Positions 50,573-58,245 of a stretch of DNA of 64,000 nt are shown here, piece after piece. This DNA is from an uncultured Pelagibacteraceae bacterium (lineage in GTDB: Bacteria; Pseudomonadota; Alphaproteobacteria; Pelagibacterales; Pelagibacteraceae). Within the stretch, counting starts at the first letter, position 1; the number at the start of each line of letters is the position of its first letter. Made by a program: the position numbers and the translations under genes. Where the stretch lies: contig CACCPE010000004.1 of NCBI GenBank assembly GCA_902547825.1, positions 20,710-84,709 on the forward strand, written 5' to 3'. The notes below the pieces were generated by a model. It was not told the origin of the DNA, searched no databases, and saw nothing but the letters and a program-made list of their open reading frames with translations.

Positions 50573-50989
50573 ATGATCGATAAATTTGGAAACGCATTTT
50601 ATTTAATAATTTACTTAGCACATTTTATTATAGTTGGTAGTTACGCTTACCAATTAGTCTTTGATACTAAAAAATTTCTGAAGGGTAGAGGAGTTGATAA
50701 AACTGCTACCTTGATTACGAGATTTGCAGGCTCATTCATGATCGCTACTGTATTAATGGCAATATATATAGCTTTTATAAGATCAGGCGGTGTAGAGGCT
50801 ACTTGGGCTTTCTTTAACTTAGTTTTTATAATGAATGTTTCGATATTAGTTGTAAATTTTTATACATTAAAGATTGATAAAACAGGTTTAACTAAAAAAA
50901 CTAGAAACGATGGAATATATGCTCCACTCGTTCTTGTTATTATCAGTGCTATTCTTTGTTACGGTTTGGCTGATAAAATTTACGTTTAA
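50573..50989 (+). CDS. Four-helix membrane protein in the small-barrel cluster
   Basis: Protein of 138 residues from ATG at 50573. Four hydrophobic helices are clear (about residues 9-27, 49-66, 74-94 and 115-134). Loops carry T-R-F-A-G-S-F-M and T-K-K-T-R-N-D-G-I-Y. No family is recognised, though it resembles small quinone- or haem-linked membrane proteins only in shape. It is the only multi-helix protein in the run, so it may anchor or receive whatever the barrel proteins handle. Confidence 0.7.
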   Translation: MIDKFGNAFYLIIYLAHFIIVGSYAYQLVFDTKKFLKGRGVDKTATLITRFAGSFMIATVLMAIYIAFIRSGGVEATWAFFNLVFIMNVSILVVNFYTLKIDKTGLTKKTRNDGIYAPLVLVIISAILCYGLADKIYV

Positions 50990-50997
50990 GGAGATAC

Positions 50998-51291
50998 ATG
51001 GCAAAGTTTATGAATATTGTTAGATGTAAAGTAAAATCATCTAACAGAGAAGAATATTTAAAAAAAATAGATGAGATGCCAAAGTTCGATGGGCAGATTT
51101 CAGCAAAGTATGTTGAAACGAAACCAAACGAATTTTTTATGATTGGCGAATGGAATTCTGAAGATGAAATAGCTAAAGCAAGACCAAAAATGATTGCATT
51201 CTTGGACACACTTCGGCACACTTTAGAAGAACTGTCATCAGACTTAGGAGTAACAGATCCTCACTCTGGAACAGTTGTGATCGAGAAATAA
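50998..51291 (+). CDS. ABM-like small barrel protein
   Basis: Protein of 97 residues. N-I-V-R-C-K-V-K-S-S-N-R-E-E-Y-L-K-K-I near 6-24, then F-F-M-I-G-E-W-N-S-E-D-E-I-A-K-A-R-P-K-M near 46-65, give the antibiotic biosynthesis monooxygenase-like pattern. AAGGAGATAC precedes the start. Such folds bind small aromatic or tetrapyrrole ligands in characterised members; here the ligand is unknown. The gene lies between the membrane protein and the GYD pair. Confidence 0.72.
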   Translation: MAKFMNIVRCKVKSSNREEYLKKIDEMPKFDGQISAKYVETKPNEFFMIGEWNSEDEIAKARPKMIAFLDTLRHTLEELSSDLGVTDPHSGTVVIEK

Positions 51292-51306
51292 GAAAGGAGA
51301 AATAAT

Positions 51307-51627
51307 ATGGCAAAGATGTACATTATGGGAAACTATACCGAGAAAGCCTTTCAAGGTTTTTTAAAAGATCCAAATAGTGACAGAAAAGCAGTAGTTGAAA
51401 AACTTGTTAAAGGTGTGGGTGGAACATTACACACTATGGATATTGTAAGAGGATCATACGATTTTTGTGTAGTTGCAGATCTTCCTAGTTTTGATGATTT
51501 TGCTGCTGTTAAATTAGTGGTGGAGTCGACTGGAGCTGTAAAAAATTTATCAGCACTAGAAGCTATAGATTTTGCTAAGGCTACAACAAAAGCTTCAAAA
51601 ATGTCTTATAAGGCTCCCGGTCAATAA
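51307..51627 (+). CDS. GYD domain protein (first copy)
   Basis: Protein of 106 residues of the GYD family, named for a G-x-Y-D pattern, seen here as V-R-G-S-Y-D-F-C-V-V near 49-58. Other features are Y-I-M-G-N-Y-T-E-K-A-F-Q-G-F and S-D-R-K-A-V-V-E-K-L. Expected fold is a dimeric alpha/beta barrel. AAAGGAGAAATAAT precedes it. It is related to the next gene but has diverged clearly, so the two are old paralogues or a natural pair forming mixed dimers (inference). Confidence 0.88.
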   Translation: MAKMYIMGNYTEKAFQGFLKDPNSDRKAVVEKLVKGVGGTLHTMDIVRGSYDFCVVADLPSFDDFAAVKLVVESTGAVKNLSALEAIDFAKATTKASKMSYKAPGQ

Positions 51628-51644
51628 AGAAAAAGGAGGTAACA

Positions 51645-51968
51645 ATGGCAAAATTTTATACACTTGGGTGTTACACAGCTAAAGGTCTTGGAGGGTTTGT
51701 AAGCAATCCGTCTACAGACAGAAAAGCTGCTACATCTGCACTTGCTGCTTCTGTGGGAGCTAAAGTAACTCAATACTCAGGCCTAAGAGGAAAATATGAT
51801 TTTATGGCAGTAATTGAGGGAACTTTTGAACAAGCTGCTGCAGCTGCTATGGTTGCTGTTTCTAGTGGTGCTGTTTCAGATTTTACGATTTTAGAAGACG
51901 TAAATCTAAATGAAATAGCGAATACTGCTCAGAAAATGGCATCCTCTTACAAAGAACCTGGTAAATAA
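51645..51968 (+). CDS. GYD domain protein (second copy)
   Basis: Protein of 107 residues with the same layout as its neighbour: Y-T-L-G-C-Y-T-A-K-G-L-G-G-F, S-T-D-R-K-A-A-T-S-A-L and L-R-G-K-Y-D-F-M-A-V near 49-58, which is the G-x-Y-D site. AAAAAGGAGGTAACA just before the start is the strongest ribosome site in the cluster. Its TAA abuts the stop codon of the convergent methyltransferase. Function unknown; GYD proteins are widespread in bacteria but not characterised. Confidence 0.88.
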   Translation: MAKFYTLGCYTAKGLGGFVSNPSTDRKAATSALAASVGAKVTQYSGLRGKYDFMAVIEGTFEQAAAAAMVAVSSGAVSDFTILEDVNLNEIANTAQKMASSYKEPGK

Positions 51969-52682
51969 TTATTTTTTGTAAGAAATACATTTCAAGGTAT
52001 CAGTGAATTTTATTTGATGCTTATATTTAGATTGAAGTTCACTGACACCTTTTGAAATTTCATAATTCTTTAAATCTAGTAAGCAAGAAATGTATCTTGA
52101 TTTTACCATCTTTAAATATTTTTGTTTTGAAATATTTACTTTAAAATTGAAATAAGTCACATTGGTTCTTTTTAATTTTTTATCAATTATCTTTAATAAT
52201 TTTTCATCTCTCTTAAGACTACTATCGAGCTTTTGTCTCATCTTTTTAAAGCAAGGAATTTTATTATTTGCGGTTTTAAGAGTAAAAATTAATATTTTTC
52301 CTCCTCTTTCCAGTCTTTTTTTTGCGATATTTAACAGAACTTTCAGTTTTGAAGATGAGAAAAAATGAATAGTTTGTTTTAATAAAATTAGGTCATATTT
52401 AGAATTTTTATTTTTTAAATAATTGTAGCCATCTATTTTTTTAAAGATAATATTTTTTTTTACTCCTTTATTTTTAATAATATCCAGGCCAATAGGTTTT
52501 TCTTTGAATTTATACCTTTTTTGCAAGGCACTTATTATATTTGCTCTACCACAGCCAATATCTAGTATTTTTGTATTTTTATTAAATCTTACCCTTTTAT
52601 TTAAAAATTTATTGAATTGAAAAATATAATTTTTCGAAGATAACCAAGTTTTGTTGTCCCAGTTTTTTAATTTTTTCATCAT
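51969..52682 (-). CDS. SAM-dependent methyltransferase
   Basis: Class I methyltransferase domain protein of 237 residues. SAM motif I is I-L-D-I-G-C-G-R-A-N near 40-49, and the acidic and L-I-L-L-K-Q-T-I-H-F motif (near 95) follows as in type 11/23 enzymes. Two start methionines (M1, M2) are equally possible. The second half is lysine-rich and unassigned. It converges head-on with the GYD gene and is divergent from the aminotransferase gene by 42 bases. The substrate is unknown. Confidence 0.85.
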   Translation of the reverse strand: MMKKLKNWDNKTWLSSKNYIFQFNKFLNKRVRFNKNTKILDIGCGRANIISALQKRYKFKEKPIGLDIIKNKGVKKNIIFKKIDGYNYLKNKNSKYDLILLKQTIHFFSSSKLKVLLNIAKKRLERGGKILIFTLKTANNKIPCFKKMRQKLDSSLKRDEKLLKIIDKKLKRTNVTYFNFKVNISKQKYLKMVKSRYISCLLDLKNYEISKGVSELQSKYKHQIKFTDTLKCISYKK

Positions 52683-52724
52683 ATTTAGATAGCATTCAAA
52701 AAATTACTTTGCTATAATTTAATT

Positions 52725-54062
52725 GTGAGTACATCATTTCAAACAAAAATACCTAATTCTTTAAATGAACATTGGATGCCGTTTTCATCTAATAAAGATT
52801 TTAAGAAAAACCCTCGTATCATAGTAAAAGCAGAGGGCATTCGTCTTCATACTCATGATGGAAAAACTTTAATTGATGGTAGTTCTGGATTGTATTGCAA
52901 TCCTCTTGGTCATGGGCGTAAAGAGATTATCGAAGCAATAAAAAATCAGTTAGAAAATTTAGATTATACAATGCCATTTCAACAAGGGTACGGTGGATCT
53001 TTTGAATTAGCAACGATGATAGCTCAGAAAACACCAGAAGATTTAAATAGAATATTTTATACTATTTGTGGTTCTACCGCAGTGGAGACAGCAATAAAAA
53101 TTGCGGTAGCTTATTTTAGATCAATTGGTCAAACAAATAGATTTAAATTTGTTGGGAGAGATAGAGGTTATCATGGTATGAATATTGGAGCTTTAACCGT
53201 AGGCGGTATTCCAAATAATTCAAAAGAATTTAAAAATATTTTAATGCCAGGAGTGGAACACATGAGACATACATTCTTACCTGAACATAAATTTGTTAAG
53301 GGCCAACCTGATACAGGATCCGAACTAGCAGATGATTTAGAGGTCATTGCAAAAAAATTAGGCGGGGAAAACATAGCTGCATGTATCGTTGAGCCTATTG
53401 CAGGGTCCACCGGTACTTTAATTCCTCCTAAAAATTATTTACAAAAGTTGAGGAAAATTTGTGATAAGCATGGCATACTTTTAATTTTTGATGAAGTTGT
53501 TACTGGTTGGGGAAGAACAGGCTCTGCTTTTGGTGCACAGGAATTCGGAGTGACTCCGGATATAATAACAATGGCTAAAGCTACAACAAACGGGATTGTT
53601 CCTATGGGAGTAGTTGCAGTAAGAGAAAAAATTTATCAGTCAGTTATGGATGCTTCACCAGACGGTGCGGTGGAATTATTTCATGGTTATACTTATTCAG
53701 GAATTCCTGTGGCTGTATCCGCAGCTATCGCAGTTCAAAAAATATTTGAGAAAGAAGATATTTTTAATAGAGTAAAAAAATTATCTAAACATTTTGAGGA
53801 AGGATTGCATTCGCTTAAAGATTTAAGCTGTGTTGATAGTATAAGAAATTATGGATTGTTGGGTGGTATAGATATTTGTATGAAAGATAAACCGGGAAAA
53901 GCTGGCTTTAACGTGTATAAAAAATGTTATGAAGCTGGTGTAAATATTAAACCTACGGGAGATGCTTTAATTATTGCCCCTCCATTTGTTTGTGAAAAAA
54001 AGGATATTGACGAAATAATAGATAAAATGCGTAAAGGTATCTCTGATCATTTAAAATCATAA
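52725..54062 (+). CDS. Class III aminotransferase (omega-amino acid:pyruvate type)
   Basis: PLP enzyme of 445 residues from GTG at 52725. The cofactor lysine is K285 in T-M-A-K-A-T-T-N-G, with L-I-F-D-E-V-V-T-G-W-G-R-T-G near 255-268 giving the conserved aspartate. N-terminal L-N-E-H-W-M-P-F-S is typical of the omega-amino acid:pyruvate or taurine:pyruvate group. Candidate substrates are beta-alanine, taurine or putrescine-like amines, all plausible in seawater. No regulator is adjacent. A hairpin follows the gene at 54099. Confidence 0.9.
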   Translation: MSTSFQTKIPNSLNEHWMPFSSNKDFKKNPRIIVKAEGIRLHTHDGKTLIDGSSGLYCNPLGHGRKEIIEAIKNQLENLDYTMPFQQGYGGSFELATMIAQKTPEDLNRIFYTICGSTAVETAIKIAVAYFRSIGQTNRFKFVGRDRGYHGMNIGALTVGGIPNNSKEFKNILMPGVEHMRHTFLPEHKFVKGQPDTGSELADDLEVIAKKLGGENIAACIVEPIAGSTGTLIPPKNYLQKLRKICDKHGILLIFDEVVTGWGRTGSAFGAQEFGVTPDIITMAKATTNGIVPMGVVAVREKIYQSVMDASPDGAVELFHGYTYSGIPVAVSAAIAVQKIFEKEDIFNRVKKLSKHFEEGLHSLKDLSCVDSIRNYGLLGGIDICMKDKPGKAGFNVYKKCYEAGVNIKPTGDALIIAPPFVCEKKDIDEIIDKMRKGISDHLKS

Positions 54063-54098
54063 ATTAATAATTTAAGAAAAAGTTTTTTATTCATTTTG

Positions 54099-54130
54099 GG
54101 TCAAATTGGTATTGTAAGACCAAATTGACC
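54099..54130. terminator. Imperfect inverted repeat after the aminotransferase
   Basis: GGTCAAATTGGT (54099-54110) pairs with ACCAAATTGACC (54119-54130) except for one mismatch, with an eight-base loop. It lies 36 bases after the aminotransferase stop and 43 bases before the next small gene. No T-run follows, so it could be a terminator stem or an operator for a dimeric protein. Confidence 0.5.
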
Positions 54131-54173
54131 GAATAATTGATTTTAAAATACACTCATTGTGGTTTAATTAATT

Positions 54174-54353
54174 ATGAGTTCACATTACAAACTTGAAAAT
54201 CATTCTGAAATAAGTCAGCAAAGCAAAGTAAAACTTACAAATCTTCTGTCTAGAATTAATGAAGAAAAAAAAATTGAGAGAAAAAGAAATATCGCCCTTA
54301 GCGTTGCAGCAGTTTCAGCTGTAACTGTATTTGGAATTATACTAACTCTGTAA
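54174..54353 (+). CDS. 59-residue single-helix membrane protein
   Basis: A frame of 59 codons beginning M-S-S-H-Y-K-L-E-N-H. A charged helical stretch (residues 10-38, rich in E, K and R) is followed by one hydrophobic helix at about residues 40-59. The upstream sequence lacks a ribosome site. It lies between the aminotransferase and the tRNA. I do not recognise a family. A tail-anchored membrane protein is the simplest reading. Confidence 0.5.
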   Translation: MSSHYKLENHSEISQQSKVKLTNLLSRINEEKKIERKRNIALSVAAVSAVTVFGIILTL

Positions 54354-54411
54354 AGAGTAAAAAATACTATTAATTTAAGCGTCAACTAAACTAATGATTT
54401 AGTTAATCAAA

Positions 54412-54417
54412 TATAAT
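54412..54417 (+). promoter_or_regulatory. Possible -10 element of the tRNA-Met gene
   Basis: TATAAT at 54412-54417 lies 14 bases before the first base of the tRNA. No good -35 box is seen about 17 bases upstream. A hairpin of AACTAAA (54384-54390) and TTTAGTT (54398-54404) covers the -35 area and could end transcription of the 59-residue gene. Confidence 0.45.
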
Positions 54418-54431
54418 ATAAAATATTCAAC

Positions 54432-54508
54432 GGCGAGGTAGCTCAGTTGGTTAGAGCACAGGACTCATAAGCCTGGGGTCGGCGGTTCGAATCCGCCCCT
54501 CGCTACCA
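54432..54508 (+). tRNA. tRNA-Met (CAT), elongator type
   Basis: A 77-base cloverleaf with encoded CCA. Anticodon loop CTCATAA gives CAT. T-arm is GGCGG-TTCGAAT-CCGCC, D-arm GCTC...GAGC, and the acceptor stem is GGCGAGG with CCTCGCT. The D-loop and variable region match elongator tRNA-Met, and the first pair is G-U, not the C-A mismatch of an initiator. The anticodon stem ends in an A-G mismatch (CAGGA against GCCTG). tRNA-Ile with modified CAT is the alternative, less likely by overall sequence. Surface-glycan genes start four bases later. Confidence 0.97.
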
Positions 54509-54512
54509 AGAA

Positions 54513-55325
54513 ATGAAAATAAAAATATTTTGCACTTCTATAAAATACTTAAAGGTAATTGATAAACTTCCAAAATATATCAATCCAATTGGTTTAGGAA
54601 TTAGTAAATTCCCAGATCACTGGTTAGATGAAAAAAAGGGAACGAATATTTCTAATCTAAACAAACATTACGGTGAACTCACTGGTTTATATTGGATATG
54701 GAAAAATATTCTTCCAGACATGAATGACGAAGATATTATAGGAAATTGTCACTATAGAAAATTATGGCTAAATAATCTTTATTTTAAAAAAATTAAGATT
54801 TCTTTTTCAAGTTTAAATTCAAATCTTTTTAAACCTAATAATCATAATTTTAAAGATATAGATTGTGCTCAGATACAACCAATTATTTTTCAAAAAAAGA
54901 ATTTAATAGAGGATTTCATGAATATTCATAAAACTGATATTTTGATTAAGTGTGCTGATTTTTTAAAAGAAGAGAATAAAGAGTTATATTTGAAACATTT
55001 AAGACAAAATAAACTATATCCGTTAAATATGTTTATAACTAAGGTGAAATTTTTTAAAGAGTATTGTGAAGAAATATTTCCCTGGTTAGAAAAAAGTTTT
55101 AACTTATGTATAAAAAAAAATTTATGTGTCGATTATAATATGAGATTACCAGCCTTTTTAGCTGAGAGATTTACTTCCTTTTGGTTTTCAAAATTTTCTA
55201 GAAGAGTCGCTCTATCTTATGCGAGATTGGGAAATATATATTTGTCTAATCAGTTGAATAATATAATTAATCCTTTAAAGTTACCATTTACATTCACTGG
55301 TTATCCAACTATTCACAAATATTAA
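54513..55325 (+). CDS. DUF4422 family glycosyltransferase-like protein (first copy)
   Basis: Protein of 270 residues. The DUF4422 pattern is N-P-I-G-L-G, then H-Y-G-E-L-T-G-L-Y-W-I-W-K-N near 49-62, G-N-C-H-Y-R-K-L-W near 71, and L-A-E-R-F-T-S-F-W-F near 214-223. The family is found in capsule and LPS clusters and is taken to be glycosyltransferases. Its start codon is only four bases after the tRNA CCA. It is followed by a second, clearly related copy at 55330. Confidence 0.88.
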   Translation: MKIKIFCTSIKYLKVIDKLPKYINPIGLGISKFPDHWLDEKKGTNISNLNKHYGELTGLYWIWKNILPDMNDEDIIGNCHYRKLWLNNLYFKKIKISFSSLNSNLFKPNNHNFKDIDCAQIQPIIFQKKNLIEDFMNIHKTDILIKCADFLKEENKELYLKHLRQNKLYPLNMFITKVKFFKEYCEEIFPWLEKSFNLCIKKNLCVDYNMRLPAFLAERFTSFWFSKFSRRVALSYARLGNIYLSNQLNNIINPLKLPFTFTGYPTIHKY

Positions 55326-55329
55326 TTTT

Positions 55330-56151
55330 ATGAAAAAATTAAAAATGTATTGTCTGACTACCAGAGATGAAGATCTTGAATTAATAAAATCTTTAGGTTA
55401 TCTGCCTGTTGGATTAGGCAAAAATATTAAGTCTAATGGTTTTTTAAAAGATAATTATAAAGATAATATTTTCAAAAAGAACGATTTTTACGGTGAGTAT
55501 ACTTTTCATTATTGGATATGGAAAAATTACTTGGATAAATTGGGGGAAGAATGGATTGGTTTTTGTCAATATAGAAAATTTTGGGCTAAAATTGATCGAA
55601 ATATTGATAATATTTCATTTAAAGAATTTAATAAACTTTTAGTAAAAGATATTTCTGACGATGATAATATGTATGAAAGTGTAATTGGCAATCCCTTATA
55701 TATAAATCAATTTAAATTTGCAAAATTTATTAAAAAGGATCTTATTTCGATAATTAAGGAGCCGTCTTTATTTTTTAATAAAGATAAAAGAACTATAAAA
55801 TTTCATTTCGATCTTATGCACGGTAAAGGAAATTTAGAAAAGGCAATTAGTTTATTAGACCATGAAGATAAAAAAGACTTTACTGACTTTGTAAATTCAG
55901 AGGTATCTTTTAATCCTCATAATATGTTCCTTTGTAAGTCAAAAAAAATTTTAGAAGATTACTATGAAAGTATTTTCCCTTGGCTTAAAAGATGTGAAAA
56001 AGAGTTTGGTTTCGATTTAAAAGGATACGGTTTAAAAAGAATTTATGGATTTCTAGCTGAAAGATTTATGTCATTTTGGTTTAAAAAATATACGAAATAC
56101 AAAACTCTTCCGATTGTATTTAAAGATCTGCAAGACTTTAAAGAAAATTAA
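55330..56151 (+). CDS. DUF4422 family glycosyltransferase-like protein (second copy)
   Basis: Protein of 273 residues, the same family: F-Y-G-E-Y-T-F-H-Y-W-I-W-K-N near 57-70, G-F-C-Q-Y-R-K-F-W near 79-87 and L-A-E-R-F-M-S-F-W-F near 241-250. Divergence from the first copy is large outside these motifs, so this is an old tandem pair, perhaps adding two different sugars. It starts four bases after the first copy and converges with rmlC, with four bases of overlap. Confidence 0.88.
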   Translation: MKKLKMYCLTTRDEDLELIKSLGYLPVGLGKNIKSNGFLKDNYKDNIFKKNDFYGEYTFHYWIWKNYLDKLGEEWIGFCQYRKFWAKIDRNIDNISFKEFNKLLVKDISDDDNMYESVIGNPLYINQFKFAKFIKKDLISIIKEPSLFFNKDKRTIKFHFDLMHGKGNLEKAISLLDHEDKKDFTDFVNSEVSFNPHNMFLCKSKKILEDYYESIFPWLKRCEKEFGFDLKGYGLKRIYGFLAERFMSFWFKKYTKYKTLPIVFKDLQDFKEN

Positions 56152-56681
56152 AGGCCTTTAAATTTTTTTTTGAACTCTTTTATCGTCAAAAGTTTTTTAT
56201 CCTTTTTAGACACTTTCATTTTCTTTTTTGGCCATTTTATTGCTAAAGTTGGGTCATTATAAATAATACCACTCTCAAATTTAGGTGAATAATAATTATC
56301 TAACTTATAATAAATTATATTTTCTTCATTATAACTATAGTATGCGTGTGCGAAACCAGCAGGAATATATAAACCTAAAGAATTGTGTTTAGATAAAATA
56401 ATTTTGAAAAATTTTCCAAAAGTTTTAGACGTTCTCCTTAAGTCAATTACAACATCAAGAATTCTTCCTTTTACGACATTTACATATTTTGATTGCTTAA
56501 ATTTTGTCTGAAAATGAAAACCTCTTAAAACATTCTTTTTTGAAGTAGTACAATACTCAAACACAAATTTTTTTTTTAGTATTTTTTTATTAAATGTTTC
56601 TCTTAAGCTGCCTCTGTTATCTTTGTTATCTTTCTGTTTTATAATTAAGAGACCTTTAAACTTTGTTTTTTTAATTTTCAT
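56148..56681 (-). CDS. rmlC: dTDP-4-dehydrorhamnose 3,5-epimerase
   Basis: Third step of dTDP-L-rhamnose synthesis. It has 177 residues with the expected cupin fold motifs: D-N-R-G-S-L-R-E-T-F near 20-29, N-V-L-R-G-F-H-F-Q near 50-58 with the catalytic histidine, and Y-I-P-A-G-F-A-H-A-Y near 105-114. Its stop overlaps the second DUF4422 gene. It is the last gene of rmlB-rmlA-rmlD-like-rmlC on the minus strand, overlapping rmlD-like by four bases. Confidence 0.93.
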   Translation of the reverse strand: MKIKKTKFKGLLIIKQKDNKDNRGSLRETFNKKILKKKFVFEYCTTSKKNVLRGFHFQTKFKQSKYVNVVKGRILDVVIDLRRTSKTFGKFFKIILSKHNSLGLYIPAGFAHAYYSYNEENIIYYKLDNYYSPKFESGIIYNDPTLAIKWPKKKMKVSKKDKKLLTIKEFKKKFKGL

Positions 56682-57376
56682 GAAGATAAGATTTTTTTTA
56701 ATTTTTTTAAATTCATATCAGTCCTTAAAGGAAACTCTCCTCTAGAAAAAATTTTCTTAATTCTTTTATTATGTCCTTTAGCAAAGTTATAAATCGTTTG
56801 GCTTTTTCCGCCTATATTTAATATTCCTTTTTTTTTTAACACTTTAAAAATAATTTTCGCCGCGTCCTCTTGAAAAATAAAATTTGATTTAACATTTGAA
56901 TATGCTTTTTTATGTATAAAAGGTTTTTCGGTCATACAAAGTCTTATTATAAGTGAATTTTTATACATACTTACCGCACATTCACCACCAAGCTTTGAGC
57001 GAGAGTAATTATTCCAAGGTTTAACCGGATCATTTTCACTATAATTACCCTTTGTTCCCTCATAAACATAGCTTGTCGAAAGATAGATTATTTTAATTTT
57101 ATGCCTGGAAGCAGCTTTTACAATGTTGCAAGTTCCAATAATATTTAAATCTATGCTTTTAGAAATGTTTGTTTCGTGTATTTTCATTGGACGAGATAGA
57201 CCTGCTAAATGTAAAATATAACTAGGTCTATACTTTTTAATATTATTAATGATAGATTTTTCAGATAAAATATTAAGCTGTTTTTTATTTTTAAAGATAA
57301 ATTTCTTTTTTATATCAAATTTTTTAAGTATTTTCCCAAATCTGCCATCAGATCCTGTAACGAGAATTTTAAACAT
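56678..57376 (-). CDS. RmlD-like sugar nucleotide reductase (short)
   Basis: Protein of 232 residues, about 60 shorter than typical RmlD. It keeps G-S-D-G-R-F-G near 8-14, H-L-A-G-L-S-R-P near 56-63 and an S-Y-V-Y-E-G segment; the reductase Y-x-x-x-K is Y-S-R-S-K near 128-132. The C-terminal substrate lobe appears reduced. In this cluster it is the only candidate for the dTDP-4-keto-rhamnose reductase step, but a different deoxysugar is possible. It overlaps rmlC and rmlA by four bases and one base. Confidence 0.78.
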   Translation of the reverse strand: MFKILVTGSDGRFGKILKKFDIKKKFIFKNKKQLNILSEKSIINNIKKYRPSYILHLAGLSRPMKIHETNISKSIDLNIIGTCNIVKAASRHKIKIIYLSTSYVYEGTKGNYSENDPVKPWNNYSRSKLGGECAVSMYKNSLIIRLCMTEKPFIHKKAYSNVKSNFIFQEDAAKIIFKVLKKKGILNIGGKSQTIYNFAKGHNKRIKKIFSRGEFPLRTDMNLKKLKKILSS

Positions 57377-58245
57377 TATTTAATTAATAATTTAAGATAT
57401 TTTGAGTAATCACAATTACCGTAAAATTTTATTGCTTGATTAATTTCTTTTTTAGTAATCCATTTATTCCTAAATGAAATTTCTTCTATACAAGCAATTT
57501 TAAGTCCTTGTCTATTCTCAATAGCTGCAATAAAATTAGATGCATTGTAAAAGTCATCAATATTTCCAGTATCTAACCAAGCACCACCTCTTCCAATGAA
57601 TTCGGCTTTTAATTTATTTTTTTTTCTATAAATATTTAAAAGATCAATTATTTCAAATTCTCCTCTTTTTGATGGTTTTAATTTTTTTGAAAATTCGATA
57701 ACTTTGTTATCAAAAAAATAAAGACCTGTTACAGCAAGATTTGATTGAGTAATTTTTGGTTTTTCTTTAAGACGGATAACTTTTTTTTTGGTATTTATAT
57801 TAGCTACGCCATAATCGTGTGGGTTTTTAACTGGATGTAAAAAAATCTTAGCACCTGTTTTAAATTTTAAATTTTTTTTAAGAGTATTCGTTAAGCTTTG
57901 ACCATAGAAAAAATTATCTCCTAAAATCAAAGATACGTTATCTTTTCCTATAAATTTCTCGCCAATTGTAAAAGCTTGAGGCAAACCAGCAGGTTTGGGT
58001 TGTTCTTTATATGTTATTTTAATACCTAAATTATTTTTTTCAGGAAGAATCTTTCTAAATTGACCTAGTTGACCTTTGCTTACAATTATTAAAATATCTT
58101 TTATTCCTGCAAGCATTAAGATTGACAAAGGATAAAAAATTAAGGGTTTATCATAAAGCGGTAAAAGTTGTTTATTTATTGCTTTGGTTAATGGACTCAT
58201 TCTGGAACCTAAACCACCAGCTAAAATAATTCCTTTTCTTATCAT
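57376..58245 (-). CDS. rmlA: Glucose-1-phosphate thymidylyltransferase
   Basis: First step of the dTDP-sugar pathway. It has 289 residues. The nucleotide-binding start is L-A-G-G-L-G-S-R-M-S-P-L-T near 8-20, with K-Q-L-L-P-L-Y-D-K-P near 25-34, and later G-D-N-F-F-Y-G near 110 and L-D-T-G near 225. Overlaps rmlB by four bases. With rmlB and rmlC it makes dTDP-4-keto-6-deoxy intermediates for the surface-glycan genes around it. Confidence 0.95.
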   Translation of the reverse strand: MIRKGIILAGGLGSRMSPLTKAINKQLLPLYDKPLIFYPLSILMLAGIKDILIIVSKGQLGQFRKILPEKNNLGIKITYKEQPKPAGLPQAFTIGEKFIGKDNVSLILGDNFFYGQSLTNTLKKNLKFKTGAKIFLHPVKNPHDYGVANINTKKKVIRLKEKPKITQSNLAVTGLYFFDNKVIEFSKKLKPSKRGEFEIIDLLNIYRKKNKLKAEFIGRGGAWLDTGNIDDFYNASNFIAAIENRQGLKIACIEEISFRNKWITKKEINQAIKFYGNCDYSKYLKLLIK

